Positions 16,801-25,077 of a stretch of DNA of 64,000 bases are shown in pieces. Numbering within the stretch: the stretch's first letter is position 1; every line of letters begins with the position of its first letter. The stretch covers positions 9,585 through 73,584 of the forward strand of contig JAJEQY010000008.1 in NCBI GenBank assembly GCA_020687605.1. The letters are read 5' to 3'. A program made the translations under genes and the position numbers. This DNA comes from Intestinimonas aquisgranensis (GTDB lineage Bacteria; Bacillota; Clostridia; Oscillospirales; Oscillospiraceae). The notes under the pieces were generated by a model. That model ran no database searches. It saw only the letters and a program-made list of their open reading frames with translations, and was not told where the DNA came from.

Positions 16801-16832
16801 AAGGGCAGCCGAGAAAATCGACTGTCCTTTTT
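16801..16832 (+). terminator. Terminator of the sigma/anti-sigma pair
   Basis: AAGGGCAGCCGA (16801-16812) pairs with TCGACTGTCCTT (16818-16829) through 12 bp including two G-U pairs. A five-base loop and a run of T follow. Confidence 0.65.
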
Positions 16833-16952
16833 CTATGCCGACAGACAGAGAGAAATTTTAATAAGCTGTCGGGATTTCCGTCAATTTGACGGGAATTTTC
16901 AATTTTCTTTGAAATCACTACTTTCCTTAAAAAGGGAGTTCTCACCTGCCCA

Positions 16953-17495
16953 TCACTCTGAAGCGCCGAGGGCCTTGCGGGCCCTGGACACCCACGCCGT
17001 TACATGATTTGCCGGCACGCCGAACATCTCCCCGATCTCCCGGTTGGTGTACCCGTCCATCAGCATCCGGATGGCCTGGAACCCCTTGGCCGTCACGCCG
17101 GCGGCCCCGGCCTCCGCCCGCTCCAGGCGCGCCAGGAGCGCCGAGCAGGCTTCCCTCTGCTCTGGGGTATCATCGTCCAGCACCGTGCAGGGCAGATCGG
17201 CAGGATCGGTGGCGACCTCCCGCCCCCGGCGGGTGGCGCGCTCCAGTTCGGTATAGATCTCATTGCGGATGAGCCGGTAGGCGTAGGTGGAAAAGGCCAC
17301 CGTATGCCCCGGCTTGTCTGTCTGGGCCGCTTTGCAAAGTCCCAGACAGCCGATCTGGAACAGGTCGTCGTAGTCGAACATGCTCCCGGCGCCCAGGGTA
17401 TGGACGCAGTCCTGGATCACCTTGCCCACCAGTCCCATGTTCTCTTCTACCTTCATCCGCTGCTCCTTCGTAAGCGGCGACAGCATATCATACAC
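16953..17495 (-). CDS. Sigma-70-like factor of the left conjugation module
   Basis: The 180-residue protein has sigma region 2 (YDDLFQIGCLGLCKAA, then HTVAFSTYAYRLIRNEIY) and a C-terminal HTH (YTNREIGEMFGVPANHVTAW). It lacks the full primary sigma architecture and resembles the small sigma factors encoded by Clostridial integrative elements, thought to drive element promoters. It overlaps the DUF3268-like gene by 8 bases. Its counterpart on the right module is at 48855-49430 and occupies the same relative place after the zinc-finger gene. Confidence 0.8.
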   Translation of the reverse strand: MYDMLSPLTKEQRMKVEENMGLVGKVIQDCVHTLGAGSMFDYDDLFQIGCLGLCKAAQTDKPGHTVAFSTYAYRLIRNEIYTELERATRRGREVATDPADLPCTVLDDDTPEQREACSALLARLERAEAGAAGVTAKGFQAIRMLMDGYTNREIGEMFGVPANHVTAWVSRARKALGASE

Positions 17496-17964
17496 CTCCT
17501 GCTACCTCTTTCAATTTGTTTTGCTGCTCCAGCCGCTCCTGGAGCAGTTTCCGGCTCTCGTCGATGACCACCTGACAGTAGTACTCGCCCAGATGCCCGA
17601 TATGGGCGTGGGCCATGGGCGCCTGTACGGTCATGGCCAGCCACTGGTAGGCGTCCCGCTTGCTCATGAGTCCGGACTGATACAGTTTGTTGAACTCCCG
17701 ATGCGCGGCATAGCGCAGCTGCCGCAGCTTCGGCCCGGCCAGGCTCCCCATGGGCTCCAAGGTACCCGGGTGCGCCATCACATAGGAATCGCACGCCGGG
17801 TACCGGGAGCAGACATAGGCCATCGCACCCGGCCGGTGCGTCCTGCAAAGGCCATCCGCGCTTCGAAGCACCGCGGGGCTGCCGCAGTGGCAGCGCAGGC
17901 GTCCGGCGCCGGGCAGCACCCCTGTCCGGCTGCGTCTTGATCTCTTGCTCACCTTGTATCCCAC
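17488..17964 (-). CDS. Zinc-finger protein of DUF3268 type
   Basis: The 158-residue protein contains a CHCGSPAVL zinc-ribbon-like start, CSRYPACDSYVMAH and LEPMGSLAG, the DUF3268 pattern. The same signature with the same order of motifs is found in the protein at 48424-48840. Its role is unknown; the family is tied to mobile elements and may bind nucleic acid. It lies downstream of the candidate structured RNA at 18029 and immediately before the sigma-like gene. Confidence 0.7.
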   Translation of the reverse strand: MGYKVSKRSRRSRTGVLPGAGRLRCHCGSPAVLRSADGLCRTHRPGAMAYVCSRYPACDSYVMAHPGTLEPMGSLAGPKLRQLRYAAHREFNKLYQSGLMSKRDAYQWLAMTVQAPMAHAHIGHLGEYYCQVVIDESRKLLQERLEQQNKLKEVAGGV

Positions 17965-18028
17965 CTTTCCGGAAGAGATCTTCCATAGTTCCTACTCGCA
18001 CCGGCTTTGTCACAGCCGGCTGAAAATC

Positions 18029-18272
18029 AAAAAAGGCCGGAAGCCCGCTGAAAAAAGACAATGCAGAGCCAGGCGCTGGAGTATTGGTGTCGCATCCAGC
18101 CATTGACTCTGCACTGTATTTCAGCGGCCTTCCGGCCACATATTTTATCAACAAGACCTGCGCTTTGTGGGGCCGCGGGACAGCGGCTCCGTCACGATTC
18201 CCCGCCTGCACCGGCAGGTCTGACGCCAAGGCGCCCCGGCGTATCGAGAGCCTGCGCGCAGTATCTTGCTAC
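18029..18272 (-). ncRNA. Candidate structured RNA with its own promoter and terminator
   Basis: A ~245-base minus-strand transcript is predicted between the promoter at 18279-18307 and a terminator. It begins near 18272, contains several hairpins (CCTGC...GCAGG, CGCC...GGCG, GCCGC...GCGGC), and ends in a long stem (18119-18137 with 18035-18053, core GGCCGGAAG) followed by six T. No convincing ORF with a ribosome site lies in it. It sits before the DUF3268-like and sigma-like genes, so it could be a trans-acting RNA or a regulatory leader. I know no family match. Confidence 0.5.
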
Positions 18273-18278
18273 AATGAA

Positions 18279-18307
18279 ATTATAACAGGATTCCAGCAAA
18301 TAGTCAA
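18279..18307 (-). promoter_or_regulatory. Strong sigma-A promoter
   Basis: TTGACT (18307-18302) and TATAAT (18284-18279) are separated by exactly 17 bases on the minus strand. No coding start follows within 300 bases, which is why a noncoding or leader RNA is proposed. Confidence 0.7.
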
Positions 18308-18398
18308 TGAAAAAACGAAGTTTTGGCGCGATTTCCGCCACTTTTTTGCCCATCTCAGTCTGGGAGATTTTATCTCAGTCTGTGGCGGTTTTTGCCGG

Positions 18399-18953
18399 TC
18401 AATACTGCTCCTCATCCTCCTCCGCCCACTCGTCGTAGTCGGCCTGCTGGCGGCGCCGCTTGGCGAAGTAGAGGGCCACAAGGCCGCCGATCCCGCAGGC
18501 GAGGCCGACGAAAAACACCACCATAGGAGCGATGGGGACGTCGGCAGGCTCTACGGCGGGGACCTGCTCCTGCGGCTGCTGTACCTGTCCGGAAGGCTGC
18601 TGGGCGGAGCTGTCCGGCGGCTGCTGGGTATCGGGGACCTGCTCTGCGGGCGGGTCAGGGATGGGGACGGTGGAGTTGATACAGCTGAGGGTGTAGGTGG
18701 TGCTGCCGCCCAGATCCATGGTCAGCACACCAGTCTCGTCCACTACGATGGGGGCCGGGAAGACACCGGCGTCGGTGCGCAGCTCAAACTCCACGCCTGC
18801 CCAGCGCGTGCCCAGTTGAAGGACCAGCTGGTCGGGCTGCTGGGTGATCTTCGGCTCGGTGCCGTCCGTATCCGCGAAGGCCGTGGTGCAAAGGCACATG
18901 GCCAGGCACAGGGCGGTCAGGAGGGTCACCCGGAGCCGTCTCTGGATCGTCAT
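18399..18953 (-). CDS. Secreted, C-terminally anchored conjugation-module protein
   Basis: The ~184-residue protein has a signal peptide (RRLRVTLLTALCLAMCLCTTAFA), an extracellular domain, a Pro/Gln-rich linker (PAEQVPDTQQPPDSSAQQPS) and a C-terminal transmembrane segment (MVVFFVGLACGIGGLVALYF) with a charged cytoplasmic tail. It is a surface-exposed protein held in the membrane. It follows the S1-like gene directly. Such proteins may serve mating-pair contact. ATG 18953 is chosen because the signal peptide begins there. Confidence 0.7.
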   Translation of the reverse strand: MTIQRRLRVTLLTALCLAMCLCTTAFADTDGTEPKITQQPDQLVLQLGTRWAGVEFELRTDAGVFPAPIVVDETGVLTMDLGGSTTYTLSCINSTVPIPDPPAEQVPDTQQPPDSSAQQPSGQVQQPQEQVPAVEPADVPIAPMVVFFVGLACGIGGLVALYFAKRRRQQADYDEWAEEDEEQY

Positions 18954-18970
18954 GGTCCGCTCCCCTCCCC

Positions 18971-20491
18971 TCAGCGCGTGGTGGACATGTGGGTGATGAC
19001 GCCCCAGATCCGGTTGTTCTCGTGGTTGATGCCCAGGATCCGCACCGTCGCTCTGGCGCCTCGGGGCGGCCGGCCGCGCTTGGGATAGGTACACAGGCAG
19101 TCGATGCCGCCGTCCAGGGACACGAACACGCCGTTGAGATCGACCATGCTGACGGTGCCCACATAGCGGTTGCCCACCACATACTTCTTCAGCGCCTTCT
19201 CATAGGGGTTCTCCATCGCCTGCTTCACCGAGGCGGTCACCCTGGGACGGCTGCGGTCGCTGCGGTCCACCTCCAGCACCCGCACCAGCACGCGCTGGCC
19301 GGGCTGATAGTGCTGCGCAGCGTCCACCCAGCGCTGGTAGGACAGTTCCCGGAGGGGGATATAGCACTCCGCGCCGAACAGGTCCACAAAGATGCCCGCC
19401 CGGATGACGGAGATGACCCGTGCCTCGGCGCGGATGCCCTCATAGATCTGGTAGTTGCCGTCCCGGTCGGTACGGAAGTAGTACTCCCTGCGCTTGAGCG
19501 CCATGGCCTCCAGCCGGCTGGCCGCCACCACGTTGTGTTCCTGGTCGATGCCCTTGACGATGTAATCCACCTCCGCGCCCAGCCGCTTGTTGAGCAGATA
19601 GTGGAGCACGTCGCCCTTGGGCTGGCCGCGGTAGTCCTCCGGCTCCTCGATGGCCTCCAGCACCGGGATGATGACCTTGAAGTCGCCGTGGTAGATGACT
19701 GCATAGGACATCTCCGGGTTATCCGCCAGCCGCTCCACGCCCTGGATCGTACCGGTGAGGATCTTCTTGCTCTTGAGGGACTCCACCAGGTCCAGCAGGT
19801 CGTTGCGCAGCCGGTCCGTATCCGTCTCCACCGTCCGCTCAGCGTCGATGGATACCACCCGCTGGCGGCGCCTGCCCGGCATGCGGAGTTTCTGGGGCTG
19901 ACCATCATCAGGCTGATCCTCTTCAGAGGGTGCTTTATCATCCTCGTCCTGCACCTCTGCCGTTTTCCTGCGGGAGGTCCGCCTGCGTCGGGGCGGTGCG
20001 GGCGACTCGGCGTCCCCTTCAGCCGCAGCGTCCCCTTCAGACTGGGGCATGTCTTCGTCGTCCGGTTCCGTTTCCGGCTCAGTCTGGGAACCGAGATCGG
20101 CCGTGGGATCAAATGCCTGGCCACCGCCGGGTTCTTCAGCCGGTTCCAGGTCAGTCTGGGAACCGGCATTCGAGTCGGCGGATTCCATGTCAGTCTGGGA
20201 GGAAAAGGTTCCTTGGCCAGACTCAGACTGGCTATCCGGGTCCCATTCCGGGTCAGTCTGGGGCGGAGCTGCCTGGCCATCGGGATCGTCGCCCGATTCC
20301 AGGTCGGTCTGGGGCGCGTCGGGATCCAGGCTCTTGGCAGCCGCCAGCTCCAGGTCCGTCACACCGGCATTGGCCACCTCGCCGGGCGGCGTATCCTGCT
20401 CAGTCTGGGGGACGGGATCAGACTCAGTCCCGGTGGTTTCCTGCTCCGCATCGGGAGCCTGTTCCTCAATCTCTTTCTTGGTTCTTGCCAT
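18971..20491 (-). CDS. S1-domain-like mobile-element protein with acidic repeat N-terminus
   Basis: The 506-residue protein has a ~200-residue acidic, disordered N-terminus with repeated [PS]QTDxE units (PQTDLES, PQTDPEW, SQTDMES, SQTDLEP). A basic RRRRTSRRK patch and a conserved C-terminal domain (about 215-506) with two S1/OB-like parts follow (ARVISVIRAGIFVDLFGAEC, GTVSMVDLNGVFVSLDGGID). S1 domains bind RNA. A homologue at 33098-34654 has the same position after virD4, so this is a core gene of the element family with unknown role. Confidence 0.75.
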   Translation of the reverse strand: MARTKKEIEEQAPDAEQETTGTESDPVPQTEQDTPPGEVANAGVTDLELAAAKSLDPDAPQTDLESGDDPDGQAAPPQTDPEWDPDSQSESGQGTFSSQTDMESADSNAGSQTDLEPAEEPGGGQAFDPTADLGSQTEPETEPDDEDMPQSEGDAAAEGDAESPAPPRRRRTSRRKTAEVQDEDDKAPSEEDQPDDGQPQKLRMPGRRRQRVVSIDAERTVETDTDRLRNDLLDLVESLKSKKILTGTIQGVERLADNPEMSYAVIYHGDFKVIIPVLEAIEEPEDYRGQPKGDVLHYLLNKRLGAEVDYIVKGIDQEHNVVAASRLEAMALKRREYYFRTDRDGNYQIYEGIRAEARVISVIRAGIFVDLFGAECYIPLRELSYQRWVDAAQHYQPGQRVLVRVLEVDRSDRSRPRVTASVKQAMENPYEKALKKYVVGNRYVGTVSMVDLNGVFVSLDGGIDCLCTYPKRGRPPRGARATVRILGINHENNRIWGVITHMSTTR

Positions 20492-20524
20492 GGTATGGGT
20501 TCCTCCTTTGGTTGATGATGTGGG

Positions 20525-22528
20525 TTATGGGGGCGGACAATTAAAAACCGCCGGCGGCCGGGAGCTCTCGTAGAGCGTCTTGGGCCGTTTGGCGGGCTTT
20601 GCAGGGAGTTCCGAGGGCTGACCGCCGGATGACGGTGACTTTTGGTCGGGCGCCTTCGGCTTTGCCTGGGGCGGTTTAGGTTTGGCAGGCGGCTTTGCGT
20701 CGGCAGGCGCCGGTCCGGGCGGTTTGTCCATGTCGGGCTCAGCAGGCATGGACTGAGCCGGTGGCTCCGGCGGCTGAGCCGGCGCCGGGTCGGATTGGTA
20801 GTGCTGGATACTGGTGCGCTCGCACTCTTTGGCATAGGGATGCTCGGTGAAGTCGAACTTCTTGGCCCGGAGCACCTTCTGGCCGCGCAGGATGATCAGC
20901 AGCTCATCATTGGGCAGCCGAAGCACCTCGTCCGGGGTCAGCACCCGCCGCCGGCCGATCCCCTCCGTGTAGCGGTACTGGGGGATGACCTGCGCCAGGG
21001 CGAGGCTCTGCCGTGTGGTCATGGTGGAGTTGACCTCCACCGTCATGTCCCCGCTGCGGGCGCTGAAGTACTCCGCGGTCACGTCATCCGTGGCGCCCAG
21101 CATGATCTGGGTGTCGGCGTTGCCCAGCAGCTCCGCCCACAGGTTATTGGGGTAGCGGTTTTGCAGCTGGGGAAGGCTTTGCGAACACATGATGACCTGG
21201 AGCGCTCTCGACCTGATGGTGGACAGCCGCCTGCCGAAATCCTTGATGGTGCCGATGTTGTTCATCTCGTCCAGGATGATGTTGACCGGCACCTTGCAGC
21301 GCTGTTCCGGAGTGCTGTCGGCGTAGCGCACGAGCTTGATGAACAGGAAGGCGAAGAACAGGGCCGACAGGAACTCCAGGGAGGAGTTCTGATCATCCAG
21401 GATGATGTAATAAGCACACTTGCTCCAGCCCGGCTCAGACAGGTCGATGTCGGAGCTGCGGGTGATCCGCCGTACGGCCTCGCTCTGGAGTACCTGGAGT
21501 CTGGTGCCAAGGCCCAGAACGATGCCTGCGCGCACGGTGTCGCTGGCCTGGCTGAACAGGCTGTACGGCCCCTTGGCCGGATGGCCGATGGGCAGCCGGT
21601 CAAAGAGCATGGTGAGTTCCTTCTCCGTGTGCTGGGTGAGCATCTGATAGACGGCGGCCAGGTTCCGCTCCTCCGGCGTGCGGGTGCTGTCCAGGTCCAC
21701 ATAAAGGATCAGGCTCTTGAGCAGGTTGCTCTCGCCGTTGTCCCAGAAGTGGTCGCCCTTCTCATCGCCCTTCGTGTTGGAGATGATCACGTCGGTGAGG
21801 ATCTGGGCCATGAGTGTGTCGCCGCCCAGGTCAAACATGCAGTTCCAGGAGTCGCTGTACTCCGGCTGCAGAAGGTTATAGACCCGCACCTTATAGCCGT
21901 GCTTTTTGAACAGCTCCGCCGTGTCGGCGAACATCTCCGACTTTGGATCTGCGACCACCACCGACTCGCCGCGCCGGATGCTCTGGAACAGGGCAGGACG
22001 GATGACGCCCCTGGACTTCATGGTGCCGCTGGCGCCGAAGACAGCGATGTGCTTATTGAGCCGGGTGTCCTCCGGCAGACAGATGACGGAGCCGCGCTCC
22101 GTCTTGCCCAGGATGATCCCCTTTGCACGCTCCGGACCGGCCACCTCCAGCACGGAGCGCATCTCCTTCTCGCTCATCCAGCCGAATGTGCCGTAGGTGC
22201 CCCGCTTGCTGCGGGTGAAGTTGCGGGGGTCGTAGTCGTTGCTCCCAAATCGGTTTTGGAGCCGTACAAATACGAACAGGCCGCCTGCCAGCACCGCCGT
22301 GAATAAGGTGCATTTCAGGCCGCTCCCCGTCATGGCGCTGCGCCAGCACACAAGGGGCGAGAAATAGATGGCGCCCATGGTGGCCTTGCCGGTCATGCCG
22401 CCGTCGGCCAGCCACTTCTGGTAGCCAATGGTGAGCTGGCTGATGAGGCCGCCCAGATAGAGCAGCGCCGCCACACCCAGGATCACGGCGAGGACGATTC
22501 CCGCTGCGCGCACAGAATTACTTTTCAT
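20525..22528 (-). CDS. virD4: VirD4/TraG-type coupling protein (CD1115-like)
   Basis: The ~667-residue protein has two N-terminal membrane segments (about 9-30 and 75-95). A P-loop domain has FGASGTMKSR (Walker A variant with Met), VVADPKSEMF and Walker B IILDEMNNIG; the C-terminus is Pro/Lys-rich. It couples DNA to the conjugation channel by ATP hydrolysis. ATG 22528 is preferred because AGGGAG precedes it. Its close paralogue is at 31118-33070. Both have Met at the glycine before the Lys of Walker A, which I recall as usual in this subgroup. Confidence 0.9.
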   Translation of the reverse strand: MKSNSVRAAGIVLAVILGVAALLYLGGLISQLTIGYQKWLADGGMTGKATMGAIYFSPLVCWRSAMTGSGLKCTLFTAVLAGGLFVFVRLQNRFGSNDYDPRNFTRSKRGTYGTFGWMSEKEMRSVLEVAGPERAKGIILGKTERGSVICLPEDTRLNKHIAVFGASGTMKSRGVIRPALFQSIRRGESVVVADPKSEMFADTAELFKKHGYKVRVYNLLQPEYSDSWNCMFDLGGDTLMAQILTDVIISNTKGDEKGDHFWDNGESNLLKSLILYVDLDSTRTPEERNLAAVYQMLTQHTEKELTMLFDRLPIGHPAKGPYSLFSQASDTVRAGIVLGLGTRLQVLQSEAVRRITRSSDIDLSEPGWSKCAYYIILDDQNSSLEFLSALFFAFLFIKLVRYADSTPEQRCKVPVNIILDEMNNIGTIKDFGRRLSTIRSRALQVIMCSQSLPQLQNRYPNNLWAELLGNADTQIMLGATDDVTAEYFSARSGDMTVEVNSTMTTRQSLALAQVIPQYRYTEGIGRRRVLTPDEVLRLPNDELLIILRGQKVLRAKKFDFTEHPYAKECERTSIQHYQSDPAPAQPPEPPAQSMPAEPDMDKPPGPAPADAKPPAKPKPPQAKPKAPDQKSPSSGGQPSELPAKPAKRPKTLYESSRPPAVFNCPPP

Positions 22529-22532
22529 CGCA

Positions 22533-23693
22533 TCAACTCCCTTCGTCTGCCCCCTCCCCTGCTCTGAGTCCGAGGGCATCTTCCAGATCCGGCAAGCCGA
22601 TCTCCCGCAGCTGTGCCCGGCCGCCTATGTACCTGTCCACAAACTGACTCTGCCAGGGGAAGCACAGAATCTCATACGGCGCGCCGCTGTGCTCCAGCGC
22701 CTGCCGCACCCGCACCAGGCGGGCGATGTCGCCATCCAGGTGGGAGAGAATCAGGGTGTTCCCATCCTGTGCGTCATACTCCATCACACCGGGTAACCTC
22801 ACACGCATCCGCTCCGGGAATACCGCGGCAAGCACCTGCTCATGCCAGTCTGAGAGCGTCAGGAGGCGTAGGAGGCGGGTGCCCTGCTCGGTCATGGGGA
22901 TAAAATGCACATGGGGATAGATCCAGTCAAAGCGCAGCTCCATGCGCCGGCTCTTGTCGGACTCCAGTAGGGTCTGCAGCGCCAGGTCCATATGCTCCCC
23001 CAGCAGGATGGCATGGTCTGCCCGGGCGGGGCCCGCATTCATGCGGGCCAGCTCCTCCAGGTGCCGGGCGGTCTTGAACTCGCCCATCCCGCTCCACTTC
23101 ATCACGGCGTCCCTTGTGTTGTAGACGGCGTAACAGTACCCCGGGCTGAAGATGGCGCCGGTGAGGCGGGTGAAGATGGTCTTGTTCATCTCGGTATTGT
23201 CCAGCTGCTTGACCGATTTTGCCGGGTAAAAGCAGGCATATGCCGGCACGACCTGCCGGATCGCCTGCTTCTGCAGGGGCGGCAGCAGGAAGGGGCGTGT
23301 TTCCACTCCGGCCCCCATACAGATTGCCACCGATTCCGCGACCCGATGATTTCGCTCCACATGGCTTACACTCCCGGAAAAGCGGTGACCGCCGGTGGCG
23401 GCAAGATACCAGCTGAGGGCTGCCGGGTGCAGGGCCTGCAGGAGCGATAGGGCGCTCTTATACAGCCGGATCGTCCGCCTGTTCCCCCTCCCGCTGGTGG
23501 TGAGCATTTTACAGGCGCCGAGGTCTGCCCCGGCGGGGGTACGGAAGTGCTGCACCACCTCCAGCCTTCTGACCAGCTCCTCCAGCGTCCGGACACTACC
23601 CAGCAGGTGAAGGGAGCGGTAGGGGTACTCCCCGCAGATGGCCAGCAGGAGCAGCAGGCGCCAGACGTGGCTGCCGGGCCGGAGCGTGATCAT
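22533..23693 (-). CDS. Mobile-element protein, paralogue of 30123-31121
   Basis: The 386-residue protein shares the segments ILxGExMDLALQTLLES/YDAxDG with the right-module protein at 30123-31121. Both occur just before virD4, so I infer a core role in transfer. An N-terminal RLLLLLAICGEYPYRSLHLL helix region looks like a winged-helix start, and the rest has no motif I can name. It is preceded by a small basic gene with an ATGA overlap, and 4 bases separate its stop from the virD4 start. Confidence 0.6.
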   Translation of the reverse strand: MITLRPGSHVWRLLLLLAICGEYPYRSLHLLGSVRTLEELVRRLEVVQHFRTPAGADLGACKMLTTSGRGNRRTIRLYKSALSLLQALHPAALSWYLAATGGHRFSGSVSHVERNHRVAESVAICMGAGVETRPFLLPPLQKQAIRQVVPAYACFYPAKSVKQLDNTEMNKTIFTRLTGAIFSPGYCYAVYNTRDAVMKWSGMGEFKTARHLEELARMNAGPARADHAILLGEHMDLALQTLLESDKSRRMELRFDWIYPHVHFIPMTEQGTRLLRLLTLSDWHEQVLAAVFPERMRVRLPGVMEYDAQDGNTLILSHLDGDIARLVRVRQALEHSGAPYEILCFPWQSQFVDRYIGGRAQLREIGLPDLEDALGLRAGEGADEGS

Positions 23694-23884
23694 TCGGACT
23701 GCCCGGGGTCATCGGGATTTAAGGCATGGCTGTTGCTCTCTTTGCCGCAAATCGGCTCCCGGTCGCGCTTGGGAACCCCTGTCTTTTCGGGGATCTTCCG
23801 CCGTTTCGGATTTACGTGTGCCTGCGGCCTGGAAACGGGCCTAAAATCCCGTATCTTTTCAGGCCCATATTTCGCTCGTTTCAT
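23690..23884 (-). CDS. Small basic mobile-element protein (64 aa)
   Basis: The 64-residue, Lys/Arg-rich protein (MKRAKYGPEKIRDFRPVSRP) follows GAAGGAGGATACCCTGT. It overlaps the upstream gene by 26 bases and its stop overlaps the next ATG, so it is part of the translationally coupled chain. Its function is unknown; charge suggests nucleic-acid or membrane binding. Confidence 0.55.
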   Translation of the reverse strand: MKRAKYGPEKIRDFRPVSRPQAHVNPKRRKIPEKTGVPKRDREPICGKESNSHALNPDDPGQSE

Positions 23885-24548
23885 ACAGGGTATCCTCCTT
23901 CAGATCGTCCGCCTGCTCCGCCGCCAGCCACTCGGGAAACCGGCTGGCGGGCACCACATACACCTCTGTACAGTCCACCTCCCCGGCTGTGCTGCAGTAG
24001 TAATGGGCGCACCGCCGGGGGGCGTCATCCGGCAGCAGGTAGAGCGTGATGATATCGGTCACCATGTTGACCTCAATGTTGTCATGGTCGCGGTAGGCCC
24101 GCTCCGGCCTGCCGCGCTGATACACATGCCGGTAAGCCAGCACGCAGCTGCGGTAGCACGCCGGCGGCTTGCCGTCGAAGTAGCGGCGCAGGGCGGGATA
24201 GAGATACTGCTGGATATAGATAGGCGATCCCGTTCCCTTCTTTGGAAGGAGCGCGGGGATCTTCAGCAGAAACCATCCCCGCCTGGCGTAGCCCATCTCA
24301 ATGGGCACGGTGTCCAGCAGCATCTGCTCCGTCAATTCCGCTGCCTTCGGGTGCCCGGTATAGGCCGGAAGCACCCGTGCGAGCAGGGCCAGCTTCTCCA
24401 CCTCCGCGGAGAAGGCAAAGGCAGAACCGAACGCGCCCGCCATATCCTCCCGTTCCAGCAGGCGCCGGGTGCGGGCAAGCTCCACAGCGGCGCGCTCCAT
24501 CCGGCGCTCGGCCCCGGCCAAAGCCTGCCCAAAGTCAGACTGCGCCAT
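23859..24548 (-). CDS. DUF6100-like mobile-element protein
   Basis: The ~229-residue protein starts MAQSDFGQALAGAERRMERA and has a long N-terminal helix. It carries a conserved core (KIPALLPKKGTGSPIYIQQY, HVYQRGRPERAYRDHDNIEV) and PDDAPRRCAHYYCS. It is homologous to the protein at 29187-29849, including RDHDNIE/RDYDNLE and the C-terminal FPEWL/FPGWL. An ATG at 24836 would add a poor-quality extension that overlaps the DUF5697-like gene. Role unknown; core gene of both modules. Confidence 0.7.
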   Translation of the reverse strand: MAQSDFGQALAGAERRMERAAVELARTRRLLEREDMAGAFGSAFAFSAEVEKLALLARVLPAYTGHPKAAELTEQMLLDTVPIEMGYARRGWFLLKIPALLPKKGTGSPIYIQQYLYPALRRYFDGKPPACYRSCVLAYRHVYQRGRPERAYRDHDNIEVNMVTDIITLYLLPDDAPRRCAHYYCSTAGEVDCTEVYVVPASRFPEWLAAEQADDLKEDTLYETSEIWA

Positions 24549-25077
24549 CCCGGCCGCCCTCGCTCTCTGTGTAAAAGCGCACATCGGGCACCTCCTGACC
24601 GTTGTAGTCCACCGTGGCAAACAGGCACGGGACACTCGGCAGCACCAGCTCCTGCGCCATGTGGATATGAGGCAGGACAAAGATGTACCGCAGATCCTCC
24701 TGCGGCTGGAGCAGGCGGGCCAGATGCTGCTCCCCGTCGTAGAGGACGACGATCTCATAGCCGATGTCCTCCTTGAGGAAAAAGATCTGGGACGGATAGG
24801 TGGCCGGGTAGTGGGCCATGGGCTCCACCTTGTCAATGAACTGCAAAAGCACCCACACCGCGAGGATCATGCGCGGGTCCGGCTGGCACATGGGGTCAAC
24901 TCCCAGATAGTACCCGCCGGAAATGTCATAGAGCAACACGTCACGCTTCAGCCCCCGGATGATCTTCTCCGCCGTCTGGGGCGGCTTATCCTTCAGCATG
25001 CGGACCACCTGCGTCTTGGTCAGCGCGCCATACTCCGTCAGCCAATGGATAATGTACTGTTCCTCCTGCAGCAGCAT
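24535..25077 (-). CDS. DUF5697-like mobile-element protein
   Basis: The 180-residue protein has an N-terminal winged-helix-like region (YIIHWLTEYGALTKTQVVRM), then VWVLLQFIDKVEPMAHYPAT and YEIVVLYDGEQHLARL. A homologue is found at 28659-29186 in the right module. These co-occur with VirB4 and VirD4 in Clostridial elements. The function is unknown; the HTH suggests DNA binding. Confidence 0.7.
   Translation of the reverse strand: MLLQEEQYIIHWLTEYGALTKTQVVRMLKDKPPQTAEKIIRGLKRDVLLYDISGGYYLGVDPMCQPDPRMILAVWVLLQFIDKVEPMAHYPATYPSQIFFLKEDIGYEIVVLYDGEQHLARLLQPQEDLRYIFVLPHIHMAQELVLPSVPCLFATVDYNGQEVPDVRFYTESEGGRDGAV

Noticed and set aside
17453..18229. 258-aa minus-strand frame running through the candidate RNA and the zinc-finger gene
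   Set aside because: Low-complexity composition, no ribosome site, and it passes through a strong terminator hairpin, so the RNA interpretation is preferred.
18989..20515. 508-aa plus-strand frame opposite the S1-like gene
   Set aside because: It is an antisense frame of a well-supported gene; its composition and lack of a ribosome site do not support coding.
21900..22100. Met in the Walker A of VirD4 (GASGTMKSR) as a possible inactivating change
   Set aside because: Both paralogues share it (GSSGSMKTR) and I recall this subgroup having it, so it is probably normal for the family.
20642..22306. 554-aa plus-strand frame opposite virD4
   Set aside because: Antisense shadow of the VirD4 gene, with no domain.
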